Positions 11,460 through 22,869 of a DNA stretch of 64,000 nucleotides are shown piece after piece. The notes beneath the pieces are model-generated. The model worked only from the letters and a program-made list of their open reading frames with translations, ran no database searches and was not told the DNA's origin. The stretch covers positions 186,001 through 250,000 of the forward strand of contig JASBNA010000051.1 in the NCBI GenBank assembly GCA_038087015.1. Direction: 5' to 3'. A program made the translations under genes and the position numbers. Origin of the DNA: Cerrena zonata (lineage: Eukaryota; Basidiomycota; Agaricomycetes; Polyporales; Cerrenaceae). How positions within the stretch are numbered: the first letter of the stretch is position 1; the number at the start of each line of letters is the position of its first letter.

Positions 11460-12700
11460 AGCTGTCTTGTCTGCCTGCATGATATTAAATATGTCAACCT
11501 CTGGTACTTTACTTCTGAAGCATATGCAGATGCTGCCATAGTATCTAGCATCGACAACCACATTCTCACTTTTAAGAAGGAAAATGCCAGTAGAGTTTTT
11601 ATCTTTAAAGATACCATCTATCACTAACAGCAACCTTGACTGGGAGCAGATGATCTTAGCTAAAGCTCTCTTCTTACAATATATTGACATCATCCAATGG
11701 TCCAAGAAGTATATATACCCATTCATGAAATTCTTTTTCAAGATCAAGAACCACACCCTTTGCTTCAAGAAGCCCAAGATAAGCAAAAAGGCTCTTATTC
11801 AATATCAAGCTATTGCACAACAATAGTGACACAACACACTTCTTCTGATTGTGGCGAAAAAAAAGATACTATGGAACATTACCACCATCAATAAGAAACT
11901 TCTGGAAGTCTATATTGAGTTGGTAGAAAAAGCAAAAGCAAGCCATCTCCATATTAACATACATATCCCCTCTCAGTCCTTTAAATTACAATAATAACTA
12001 ACAATACCCAATCTGCTCTTTTATGCACATCAACAAATATAATTCTACACAAACACACTTCCTACTCATACACCATGCTCATATACTACATCTATGCCTA
12101 TCAACTCATACCCACTAAACTATACCCACAACCTATCACCTACGCCTATTCACTATATCTATACCCACATGACAAACCCATTTCATATCTGTGACTACAG
12201 CTCTTTGCAATGCAGCTTCAACTCAATGAGGGCATATGTGAGTTCTGTAACCTCTGTGATCAACCAGAGCAATTATTCAAGCCCTTTCACTTTGAAGAAA
12301 AGCAAGCATGATCTCTGACCTTCTCCAAAAGCATACAGTTCCCTCTAGCTAAATGCATTCTCAAACCCTCATGTTGTTTTCAAGACAATGTAGACACCAA
12401 ATGAGTATGTATATTCTGCCTCTCACTCAACCTTCATAATAAAGCCAAGTGTATCTGCTACATTACACCTAATGGTAACAAGACTTGATGTCACAGAGAT
12501 GACCAAGGACACATTGTTGACCTGTGCAGCAATGTCATCTGCATCGAGTATAACCATAGAGGCTGCATCTCCACCAACTTGAAACATCACCACAAATGCT
12601 TAGGCTGCAGATTGCCATCTCACAGAGCTCAAAGCTGCCATCTTGTCTTGAAAAAATAAGATGCACATACTCTTTATTGCCAATGCATGAGAGTAGTACC
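11460..12700 (+). pseudogene. DIRS/Ngaro-like retroelement, gag-like ORF remnant
   Basis: The plus-strand peptide contains NSNLDWEQMILAKALFLQY, DIIQWSKKYIYPFMKFFF and ALIQYQAIAQQ, which follow the pattern of gag-like proteins of fungal tyrosine-recombinase retroelements. About 300 codons further on, at 12,538-12,640, a cysteine/histidine knuckle is visible (HHKCLGCRLPSHRAQSC), the expected nucleic-acid-binding end of such a gag. Stops and frame changes occur throughout, so the gene is dead. The pol part follows directly on the same strand at about 12,800. The left end abuts MITE B copy 1. The identification rests on remembered family patterns and is firmer when taken together with pol. Confidence 0.6.
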
Positions 12701-12799
12701 TCTGTGGCATAGATCTTGTATACAAATACCTCCTCATTGTTAATAACATTCACTTCAGTTTTGACATCAGAGTACCTCATATTTTATAAACATAGATCC

Positions 12800-15369
12800 C
12801 TTGCAACAGTGACATCCTCTTTAAGCATATCACTGAATTTCAATGTATCATAGACAATGAGTTTCACCTTGATCACTACCTTAGACCTTTCACTAAAAGG
12901 CAACTGGAAGAGACTATTGGCCCCTTTCAATCTTTGCCCATATCTTTTATACCTAAACTACTTAAACTGAATGTTTTCAGACTTATTTAGAACTACTCAT
13001 ATCTATATCTATCAACTAATCTATACCTGTCAATCAACTTTTTAATTAATTCAGACAATTTCCCATGCATCTGGGGAACATTCAATATCATAGCACAGCT
13101 AGTATTACATCTACCCCTAAAATTACAAGGTGCTGTCCAAGACATGGCAAAGGCATACTGGAACATTCCAGTCAAACCAAAGTAATGGCTCAACATGGTT
13201 GTAAGGCTCTCCAATAATGAGAACAGCTTTGCACTTGACACCTGGGGATTTTTTAGTAGATTGGGATGCTCAGGAACCTATGGAAGCATAGCAGACACAT
13301 GGATAGATATCTTTCAATCTCAAGGCATTAATCCAGTAATCAACTGGGCAGATGACTATAACTTCTATGGAAATAATACATTGAGAAGTACAATGAGAAA
13401 TGGCAACTCTGGAAGCAGTCAGTCCTAGCAAATAGAGGAAAGCACCAATCAGAGAGCAGAATCTGGTATGGCAGCAGAACTCACTTTGACAATAGCACAG
13501 AGGAATTTGGAGAGAACATAGTACATCAAGTTAAAGATCTCTCACATAGATCAGTCAGAAGTGCAGAAGACAACTTATTCTCATGTAACATTTAAGATAT
13601 TGACATGATATTTGATAATCTCAGAATTCCTTGGCAGAAAGGAAAAGATCAGATGTGAAACTCACAGATCACCTTCACAGAACTAACCTGGGACATTGAG
13701 CATAAGATGATCACAATCACAGAACAAAAGTGAGTAAAATATCTCAGCGCTATTAAAAACTGACAGCAAGATTAAGTACACAATCTAAGGGAAGTAAAAA
13801 AACTATATGGAAAACTCCTACATGTATTGCTAACAATACCAGCTGGTAGGATATATCTTACTTATCTAGAATCAATACTCAGCATCTTTTATGAGAAGCT
13901 TTTCATGCATTGAACCTTACCTCAAGGCTGCAAGCTTGACATGAAATAGTGGCACTTAGGCCTGTCTTCTCTCCCCTCCTTTCATATCCTAATTGATCCT
14001 GACTCCTTCATATCTCTTACTGCATTCTTCAATGCAAGCTCAGGTGTCGGCCTTGGAATCTGCATTAATAAAAGACAGGTAGCGTGGCAACTCACAGAAA
14101 ACTGAAAATCAGGTGGCAGAGATATTGTTTAGGCAGAGGCTGTAGGATTTGAAATGCTAGTGAGACATATAGCTGCTGTATCCAGAACATTACTGTATTT
14201 GGCAATAACTAGGGAGTCATCCAAGGGTGGAAAAATGGCTGCAGCCACTTGATGCAAATCAACAATGTCTTCAAACAGATTCATGCATTTGTGGAAGATA
14301 AAGGATTTAACATATGAGCTGAGTATATCCCAAGCAAGTCTAATCCAGTGGATAGACCATCTAGAGGAAAATTTCCTCCAATTAGTCTACTCCTCCCTCC
14401 TCCCTCATATCAAGATCCCAACTACCCTCCAGAAATAGCTTCAATTCTTCAACTTCAGCCAAATTCATTTCACAAGCTCCTCATTTCAATCCTATCATAA
14501 GAGAACATAGAGAGATACAAATCACATCACTCCTCACTCAGACCAAGAACACTAGGTATTAGCTGGGATTTTATGATGTTAAAAAGTGGAGTAAGATTTT
14601 AATAAGATTTAGCTAGATATTTCAATTTTTTGACTGTAAAAAAGTTTTAAAAATTCAAAATTATTATAATATCTTTTGTTTATGAAAATTGAGTAAAGAT
14701 TTTGAATTCTATGTTATGTAAAACTCTCTGATACTTCACCTATTAGCCTATTAGCTTACTTACCAGGCAAATTCTGAGTTGTATAAATAAGTTACTAAGT
14801 CAGTTAGGAAGTTAACTGGTAGACTAATAGACTAATAGGTGAAGTATCAGAGGATCTTACAATACATAGAATTCAGAATCTTTACTTAATTTTCATATGC
14901 AAAAGATGTTATAACAATTTTAAGTTTTAAAACCTTTTTTATAGCCAAAAAATTGAAATATCTAGCTGAATCTTATTAAAATCTTACCTTATTTCTTAAC
15001 ATCATAAAATCCCAGCTAATACCCAGTGGAACAACAGAACCATGTTAACCACTATTACATCTTAAAACACTTTGAAAATTGTTCATAAATATTTCTACTA
15101 GCTGCTATCTCAACTATCAAAACCAGCAGATAAATCACACCCATACCAAGCAACACTCACCCCTCTGCCTTCCTCTCTCCATCCCTATTGTCATGCAAAG
15201 AACCATATCAGAAGCTGGCTTTCTGTCAAATCTAATGTCAAACTGTCAAAGTTTTTATCATCTCAGAATCTTAACAGAGTCTACACACTTATGGCTAGTG
15301 CTCTAAGTGAGAACATGCATGAAGTATATAGCTTGGGTCTTCTAGTATACTATGTCTGGTGAAACATGA
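12800..15369 (+). pseudogene. DIRS/Ngaro-like pol remnant (reverse transcriptase and RNase H)
   Basis: This broken plus-strand frame carries the DIRS-type reverse transcriptase. LQGAVQDMAKAYWNIPVKP corresponds to the first catalytic block, and NSFALDTWGFFSRLGCSG precedes SIADTWIDIFQSQGI. The catalytic doublet lies in WADDYNFYG (13,343-13,368). Later landmarks are FDNLRIPWQKGKD, EVKKLYGKLLH, and RNase H-like sequence around 13,980-14,350. Many stops interrupt it. MITE A copy 2 (14,550-15,028) sits within the C-terminal part, with a perfect 3-bp duplication. The remaining tail to 15,369 contains no recognisable tyrosine recombinase, so the element is incomplete. Confidence 0.65.
14550..15028. 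mobile_element. MITE family A, copy 2, with GAA target duplication
   Basis: A 479-bp inverted-repeat element from CACTAGGTATTAGCTGGG to the inverted AATACCCAGTG. It is flanked by GAA at 14,547-14,549 and GAA at 15,029-15,031. It is homologous to 10,094-10,579 and non-coding. It interrupts the DIRS-like pol remnant and is therefore younger than that insertion. Confidence 0.85.
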
Positions 15370-15371
15370 TA

Positions 15372-15795
15372 CACTGGGTATAATACAGAATTTCTAAGCA
15401 CAAAAGAGCAGGGAAAGATTTTAGAAAAAATCCCAGCTTTTTTACTAGACTTTGCACTTAAAAAAATCTTTGGTCTCATAAAATTCTCTATCACTAAACA
15501 AACTAGTTTATCAAGCTATAAATAAACTTGTTAGCTTGTCAACTTACTTATTAACAGTCTAATATAGCTGTAAGTCAACTAGTAAATAGGTCAATAGGCC
15601 TGTAGGTCAAGTGATAGCAGTTTTTATATAATCAATTATTCTGAATCCTTTCATCTTCTCAAACTGCAAAAGATTTTACAACTATTCTGAATTTCTTTTA
15701 ATTTTTTAAGTGCAAAGTCTAGTAAAAAAGCTAGGATTTTTTCTAAAATCTTTCCTTACTTTTTTATGTTTAAAAATTCTGTATCATACCCAGTG
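15372..15795. mobile_element. MITE family B, copy 2, with ATA target duplication
   Basis: A 424-bp element from CACTGGGTATAATACAGAA to the inverted CATACCCAGTG, flanked by ATA on both sides (15,369-15,371 and 15,796-15,798). It shares its arms with copies 1 and 3. It is non-coding and AT-rich. Confidence 0.85.
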
Positions 15796-15904
15796 ATAGG
15801 AGTCTCAGTGATAGGAGTCCTGGAGGAAAATCATGCCTTCACTAGCTGTGATATTATAATCTAATTTATCTCCACTCTAGCAGGAAGATACTCCAATAAC
15901 AATT

Positions 15905-17510
15905 ACGATTCCTGAGGTACAAAGGTATCGTTTTTCTTGTCTGGATTTGCTGGGGCGCTTGTATCGTAACGCGAAACTACTACCTAGCCCTAGTCTAGGG
16001 TTTAGAGGGAATTTTGTTTATCTCATATCTTCACAATCACTGCATCTTTTGCTCTCAAAACTTGACCACAGAACAACTCAAAGTTTGTACTATAAGTCAA
16101 CTTCCAAGAGCAAAATGAGTTGATAGAGAGAATGTTGAGATATGAGCAAAATTGAGATTTAGGTTGAGTGTGGGAAAACTGGGCGCTTGTTGAACCCTAG
16201 AGTGGGGTTGGCCCTATGAGCCCTGGTAATCGCAAAGATGTGAAATTGTAGCAAACTAACCTCACTCAATTGTTATATAAATAATGTCAATAGGTAGAGC
16301 CTAAGAAATAGAGCATAGTAGAAGTAGAAAAAAGATGATCTGGTCAGAATTGACAGAGATATATTAAACAATATGTGTTTTTGGAAAAAAAGTGAAACAG
16401 AGACTCACTTTCAATATTATTAGAAGTGGTGTATATACCATCAGATAGAGCTCAGAAAATGATACCTGGTAGCTACAAGAAGTATGTAGTTTGGATAGAA
16501 ATTAGGAGAGCTATAGAGAAAACAACATATGAGTCTATGTTTTAACAGAGAGTTGCCATATATGGTATGTTTTTTGCATTACATAATCAAAACATACCTT
16601 GTTCTCAAATTTCAGTTTGCAGGGAGTGCTTATTTGAGCTATTATATAAGCATATTAGTCTATATGCAATAAGCCAAAACAGATGTAGTGAACAAGGTCT
16701 CTAAGTGTTGTGTCCCAAGATGCCTAGCTCACAACGTCATAATTTGGCTTTGCTTGCTTATGTAATGTCTCTGTATAGACACTGGATAACTTGACAGATA
16801 TGTAAAACTGACTCACCTCAAATAGACCTGCCAGGAGTTGGCTTAAGGCTATTTTCTTCCTTAAGATATGTAGTCCTGAATAGAAGAAAATAGTGTAACC
16901 ATCTAAGTGCAAGTAATACCAGCACTTGAACGGATGACATGGGGGGAGAGAGAGATTGAATAATGATCAAATCAAACTTTGCAAATGATATTTGTACTTA
17001 TTTGCTTAAGTAATAATGTAAATATGGCAATAGCAGTGTGAGGTCACTTGATGATTATATAGAGAGTCTCAATGGATAGAGGTTGAGAAATAGAGCGTGG
17101 TAGCAACAGAAAGGAGGTGATTTGGATATAAATTGACCAAGATATAAGACAAACAAGATATGTTTTATGGGAAAAAGCGGAATATGGTATGCTTTTGAAC
17201 CTTATTTGGGGTAATGTGGGCACCATTGGATAGAGCTCGAAAAATGGAGTATGGTAGCAAAAAGAAGCATGTGATTTGGATAGAAACTGGGGGAGATATG
17301 GGGAAAAGAACATATGGAGGATATGTTTCGGCAGAATACTGCCATATATGGTATGTTTTCCGCATTACATAAGCGAAGACATGAGTTATGTTGTCAGATT
17401 TCACTTTGCCAGTGGGCGCTTAATACCGGCTATTATATAAGCATATTAGTCCATATATGGGTGTATTACAAACAAATATAAATAAATAATGACGTAGTGA
17501 ACTAAGCGCC
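15905..17510 (-). repeat. Repeat R, arm in orientation A (copy 1)
   Basis: A long non-coding repeat. It starts with CCTGAGGTACAAAGGTATCG and runs through a GGCGCTTGTTGAACCCTAG segment and a set of similar blocks containing GGATAGAAA-type and GAGCTC-type motifs. Its end is TATTATATAAGCATATTAGTC and GTAGTGAACTAAGCGCC. The reverse complement of the entire stretch is recovered from 21,742-22,683 plus 31,511-32,097. The part 17,085-17,510 is nearly identical, inverted, to 17,529-17,960. Small ORFs inside are repeat-derived and not believed. Confidence 0.8.
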
Positions 17511-17528
17511 TAAGGCAATCACCCCAAA

Positions 17529-18500
17529 GCGCCTAGTTCACTACGTCATTATTTATTTATATTTGTTTGTAATACACCCATATATGGACTAATATGCTTA
17601 TATAATAGCCGGTATTAAGCGCCCACTGGCAAAGTGAAATCTGACAACATAACTCATGTCTTCGCTTATGTAATGCGGAAAACATACCATATATGGCAGT
17701 ATTCTGCCGAAACATATCCTCCATATGTTCTTTTCCCCATATCTCCCCCAGTTTCTATCCAAATCACATGCTCTTTTTTGCTACCACACTCCATTCTCTG
17801 AGCTCTATCCAATGGTGCCCACATTACCCCAAATAAGGTTCAAAAGCATACCATATTCCGCTTTTTCCCATAAAACATATCTTGTTTGTCTTATATCTTG
17901 GTCAATTTATATCCAAATCACCTCCTTTCTGTTGCTACCATGCTTCATTTTCTGAGCTCTTTCTACTTATACTCTTCATTTTTCCCTATCTCTTACCCTC
18001 CACTATCATAACATTATTATTTGATTAAACCTGTAATTTCTACTTTATAAATCTGAAAAGTGATATTTAGGATAGTGATCTGCAGGCTAAGGCTTGAGCC
18101 TTTCAAACCTTCAAGCCTGACCTACTATAGACCTAACCAAGCCCAGCCTTCTGTATAGCTTATAAGGACTTATTGGCTGGACTTTGATCTCAGACTGGCC
18201 TTTGCAAGCCATCAAACTCAGACTCAAATTATAGTTTTGATCAATGATTGACCACATACATTCTATTAACTATTAACTGCATGCATCCTATTGACATCTA
18301 TATTCAAGATATTGTTTCTATTATCACTTCACATTTTCAGCTTTGATCTAATTCTCAAGATAGCAATATCTCTTCTCTTTGTCTCAGTTAGCTATAAAAC
18401 ACATCACTATAATCTATAGTTCAAGAAATAAACCTACCTCTCTTACCACTATATCTACATATTCAGTTCACTACTGCAAACTAACTGGAAAATTATATAA
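17529..18500 (+). repeat. Repeat R, arm in orientation B (copy 2), left arm around a hAT remnant
   Basis: The first 430 bp mirror 17,085-17,510 almost base for base. The remainder (about 17,960-18,500) is an inverted match of 20,130-20,640, including AGGCTTGAGCC, AACCAAGCCCAGCCTTCTG and CATGCATCCTATTGACATC. The two arms therefore flank 18,500-20,130 as inverted repeats of nearly 1 kb. Confidence 0.8.
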
Positions 18501-18559
18501 TCCAAATAATTATAGAGAGCTTGAGCTAATGTATTAGCATAAAACTTGATCTCTTGCAC

Positions 18560-19335
18560 TTTTATCTAAGACTAAGTCATATCTTTATGATATTATTCCT
18601 GCTTTGAAATATCTTCATAGACTCTGATCAGCTCAAATAGAGAAGGTAAGATATTTCCATTTTATTGTTGCTCTTTAGATGGGTCTTGATAAGATGGCAG
18701 AGTATTATGATTGGACAGATAACTCTGATACATATGTAGCATCAATTTATATGTTATTATCAATCTTTCCACTTAATAATACTTCTGACACTCAGTTGTA
18801 ATGCCAGCTCTTTATCCAGAGAGAAAAGATGCTTATTTATAGAAAGAAGCATATACCTTAATGAAATCTATTATAAGTATTTCTCTAGTATACAAAATAT
18901 TACAAATATATCTACAACAAAAAGACTTAGCCTTTTTAGTTGGTTGCTTATATATAAGTTATTACATAAGGTATCTGATAATGATGAGTCTAAAAATGAA
19001 AGATACATCCTGTCTTCTAATCTAGTCAAGTTATAGCTCAAAGAATTTAACAACTATCTTAACTCAACAGAATTTCTCCTTGAAAGCATGCCTATGGTTT
19101 ACTAGTGAGGTATGAGTAATCTGGATATTATCTTGAAGGATTTTTTCTATTTTTTTTTGCTTTTTTTTAGTTAAATGCAATCGGATATCTAGTATAGGCT
19201 GCTATTGCAAGAGACTACATTTCTATAATGGCATCCTTAGTCTCAAATAAATATGCCTTTTCTCAAGATGGGACTATTATTAACAAATAATAATCATGTC
19301 TTAAGGGCAATATTGTGGTTTCTTTTGCCTATAGC
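18560..19335 (+). pseudogene. hAT-family transposase remnant, C-terminal half
   Basis: The plus-strand peptide, with several stops, shows QMGLDKMAEYYDWTDNSDTY, which corresponds to the K-x-YY...TD(N/x)S region before the hAT dimerisation domain. A second block MASLVSNKYAFSQDGTIINK corresponds to the hATC signature (usually MA-S-S-ERAFS-AG-IS). CLKGNIV follows where RLKGDIVEAL is expected. hAT transposases move DNA by cut and paste using a split DDE/RNase H fold; the N-terminal BED finger and first catalytic residues are not seen. The remnant lies between the long inverted R arms (17,529-18,500 and 20,130-20,996). Whether those arms are its own terminal repeats or a later arrangement is open. 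Confidence 0.6.
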
Positions 19336-19427
19336 TACTGTCTAGGCTATCAACTAGTGCAGATATTCTCAGAGGTAAGAAGGTCATCAAAGGAATCGTG
19401 TTTTGCCAGCATTGGCCTATTTCCCAA

Positions 19428-19481
19428 GTCAAAAGATAGAATAGGTAAGGTGGAACATGACCAAAATACGAAGTTTAACAC
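19428..19481 (-). repeat. Terminal fragment of the Copia LTR
   Basis: About 54 bp match 2751-2804, the TGTTAAACTTCGTATTTTGG end on the minus strand. The remainder of the LTR is missing here. It interrupts the region following the hAT remnant. Confidence 0.7.
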
Positions 19482-20129
19482 TTATATACTTTATATAACT
19501 ATCTATAATATCTCACTCCCTATTCCACTTCTTTTTTAGCCTAATCCTTAACTGAAGTGCAAACTCATACAGTATGTTCTGCAACTGAGGTCCAAAAAAG
19601 TGGTTGATATCAAGGCTAGGCTGGCTTGAGTTTGGATTATTATAAAAACTCTTCTTGCCTCTTTTGAGATATCTTTCTCTTTCATACCTTTAGAATTGAT
19701 ATGACTTTTAGTTCAGATTCATCTGCTTTGTCTTCAGGTCTAGATTTATCATTCTCAGAGCATGATAAGTCCCCAAACTTATCTTCTATCATACTCAGTT
19801 TTCTATAATAAATATCAGTTATCAGTATCAATTTGAGTTTATTTTATAGAAAAATATATGAAAGTGAACAATTTCTATATAGTTATCAGATTTGAAATCA
19901 CATGAGTCATTGTCTAAGATAATTGCTATTGAAAAGCTTGGGAGAATAGGGGCTAGAGTGCTTTATGAAACTGAAGCTCAAGTTGAAGAGATTGCTATTG
20001 AGACAAAAGAAGAGATAGCTATAGTGAAAGGAGAAAACCTTAATTGATAAGTATTATTGGTAGATATAGCTAGTTGTACCACCTCTATATATGCAAAAGA
20101 TTAAGCTTCATGCTGATACATCAGCTTAA
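19482..20129. other. Interior of the R/hAT structure without recognisable gene
   Basis: About 650 bp of AT-rich sequence between the LTR fragment and the right R arm. Broken frames are present but nothing is assignable. Confidence 0.4.
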
Positions 20130-20996
20130 GCTCTCTACAATTATTTGGACCACATCATTTCTCAGTTGGTTTGCAGTGATAAACTGGATATGTAAATATA
20201 GTGATAAGAGAGATAGGTTTATTTCTTAAACTACAGAATATAGCAGCATATTTTATAGCTAACTGAGACAAAGAGAGATATTGCTATCTTGAGAATTAGA
20301 CCAAAGCTGAGAATGTGAATTGATAATAGTAATAATATCTTAAATATAGATGTCAATAGGATGCATGCAGTTAATAGTCAATAGAATGTATGTGGCCAAT
20401 GATTGATCAAAACTTCCATTAAGTCTGAGCTTAATGACTTATAAAGGCCAGTCTAATATCAAAGTCCATCCAATAAGCCCTTATAAGCTATGCAGAAGGC
20501 TGGGCTTGGTCAGGCTTATAGTAGATCAGGCTTGGAGGTTTGAAGAGCTCAAGCCTTAGCCTGCAAATCACTATGCTAAATATCACTTTTCAGATTTATA
20601 AAGTAGAAATTACAGGTTTAATTAAATAATAATGTTATGATAGTGGAGGGTAAGGGATAGAGACAAATTAAAAGCACCAGTAAAAAGAGCTCCAAAGATA
20701 AAGCATGGTAGCAACAGAATGGAGGTGATTTGGATATAAATTGACAAAGATATAGGGCAAACAATATATATTTTAGGAGAAAAGCAGAATATGGTATGTT
20801 TTTGAACCTTATTGGTAGTGGTGTAGATACCACTAGATAGAGCTTGAGAAATGGAGCCTGGTAGCAATAGAAAGTATGTGATTTAGATAAGAATTGGGAG
20901 AGCTATGGGGAAAAGAACATATGGAGGATATGTCTTAGCAGAACACTGCTATATATGGTATGTTTTCCATATTATATAAGCAAGAATATGGGTTAT
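20130..20996 (-). repeat. Repeat R, arm in orientation A (copy 3), right arm around the hAT remnant
   Basis: This segment is the inverted counterpart of 17,529-18,500. It includes GGATGCATGCAGTTAATAG, the AAGCCTGA/TCAGGCTT-like stretch, and the block ending ATATATGGTATGTTTTCC. It is cut off after GGGTTAT at 20,996 by a 657-bp insertion and resumes at about 21,654. Confidence 0.8.
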
Positions 20997-21653
20997 CTAT
21001 ACATCTAAAGCAAGGACATGTATTGAAAAAGGCAAGTGGGTGATTATGTCACTAAAGTTACTAGGTCATCACTGTATTTGGTAGGGATAGCTGTCTTGTG
21101 CGAAGCGCAGCCTGAAGAGCGGGTGGTGATGCAGATAGGTGCTCTTAAGTAAGTTGTAAAATAAAGTAAAATACAGCACAAACTTAGACAGTAGAGATGT
21201 CACTGTAATAACAAGGAGGGAGATTTGAAACTCCATAATTATCTACCACAACTATGAAATTTCAGGTATATTCTACTATGTTGATGATTTTTTTAAAGCG
21301 AAACCACAGGACAAAAATAAGTAGTATATTAATCCAATAAACTTAGTTATAGTATTAAAATTCAACCTCTCAACAAGCACAAGCAAAGGGAGAGCAATAG
21401 AACTAATATTTTTGGCCCGAGTGTATATTATGAGCCAATCTGTCAAAATATTATATCCATTAAAATTGCACAGACTTTGAAAAGTAAATAATTTAATTAA
21501 TACAGATATAGCATACAAGGGCACATCATATCCTACTGAGAATAAATAATTTATTTCCAGAGGGCTGAAGGCCCTTTATCAATTATTTTCAGCAAGTGTC
21601 AGCTTGCTATAAGCTGCATATGACCGTGGTGACCACAGGCATTATATTCTAGT
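20997..21653. other. 657-bp insertion of different composition within repeat R
   Basis: Other R copies continue directly from GGGTTAT to ATTCTCAGAATTCCC; here 657 bp intervene. The insert contains CG-bearing stretches (GTGCGAAGCGCAGCC, GAGCGGGTGG, GACCGTGG) unlike the CpG-poor surroundings. It also has a hairpin-like AGGGCTGAAGGCCCT and an 82-codon minus-strand frame (21,276-21,524) that I do not recognise. A mitochondrial or plasmid-derived fragment is one possibility, but I have no direct evidence. Confidence 0.55.
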
Positions 21654-21741
21654 ATTCTCAGAATTCCCTTTGCTGGTAGGCACTTAATACCAGCTATTAT
21701 ATAATTACATCAATCCATATATGAGTATGTTACAAATAAAT
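21654..21741 (-). repeat. Repeat R, short end of orientation A (copy 3 continued)
   Basis: This continues the interrupted arm (TTTGCTGGTAGGCACTTAATACCAGC and TATTATATAATTACATC) and ends at a small palindrome centre near 21,742, where orientation B begins. Confidence 0.7.
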
Positions 21742-22683
21742 ATAGATTGATGTGATTATATAATAGCTGGTATTAAGTGCCTACTGGCAAAGGGAATTCT
21801 AAGAATATAACCCATATTCTCGCTTATGTAATATGGAAAACATACCATATATGGCAGTGTTCTGCCGAGACATATTCTCTATATGTTCTTTTCCCCATAG
21901 CTTCCCCAATTCTTATCCAAATCACATAATTTCTATTGCTACCAGGCTCCATTTTTCAAGCTCTATCCAGTGGTATCTACATCACTACCAATAAGATACA
22001 AAAACATACCATATTCCACTTTTTCCCCTAAAATATATGTTGTTGGCCTTATATCTCTCCCAGTTTCTATCCAAATCACCTACTTTCTTTTGCTACTATG
22101 CTCTATTTCTCCAGCTCTATCCATTAAGACTCTCCATATAACCATCAAGTGACCTCACATTGCTACTACCACATTCACACTATTATCTAAATAAATAAGT
22201 ACAAATATGATCTGCAAGATATTCAATCTCTCTCTCCCCCCATATCATCTGTTCAAGTCCTGGTATTATTTGCACTTAGATAGTTACACTATTTTCTTCT
22301 ATCCAGAACTATAAGAAAATAGCCTTATGCCAACTTCTGGCAGGTCTATTTGAGGTGAGTCAGTTTTACACATCTGTCAAGTTATGCAGTGTCTATACAG
22401 AGGTATTACATAAGCAAGCAAAGCCAAATCATAATGTTGTGAGCTAGGTATCTTGAGACACAACACTTAAAAACCTTGTTTACTATATCTGTTTTGGCTT
22501 ATTGCATATAGACTAATATATTTACATATAGCTGAAATAAGCATCCTCTGCAAATTGAAATTTGAGAATAAGGTATATTTTGATTATGTAATGCAGAAAA
22601 CATACCATATATGGCAATTCTTTATTAGAATATATACTCATATGTTGTTTTCTCTATAGCTCTCCTAATTCCTCTCCAAGCTA
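21742..22683 (+). repeat. Repeat R, orientation B (copy 4, first half)
   Basis: This is the inverted counterpart of 16,500-17,450, including the segment GTGACCTCACATTGCTAC, the CTCTCTCCCCCCAT pyrimidine run and GCATATAGACTAATAT. It stops at TCTCCAAGCTA (22,683). The continuation expected from copy 1 (CATACTTCTTGTAGCTACC) is found at 31,511, so copy 4 was split by the 22,684-31,510 insertion. Confidence 0.85.
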
Positions 22684-22869
22684 CAATCTAGGATGGTGTC
22701 ATATGTAGAAACTGTTTTACCAGTTTTACTACATATTTGACATGGATTCATATATTCTTGTTAGCATGCAACATGCTCTACAACATAGGATTGTAAGACT
22801 TACCCTCTTATGATTTATGGTATAGGCATTTGTATACTACCTTGCCCCTCTATTCCCTGATCCTAGGAC

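Noticed and set aside
10094..15795. A-B-[DIRS]-A-B order of MITEs as split direct repeats of a Ngaro-like element
   Set aside because: The MITEs have their own inverted ends and 3-bp duplications, and the spacers between A and B are not similar on the two sides.
15985..16012. Telomere-like CCCTAG/TAGGGTTT sequence
   Set aside because: A single imperfect occurrence that is part of repeat R and recurs at 31,995-32,015; not an array.
17044..17955. Several 60-90-codon ORFs with similar peptides (for example MFFSPYLPQFLSKSH)
   Set aside because: They are mirror images within the palindromic R arms, follow the repeat and not a protein, and decay differently in each copy.
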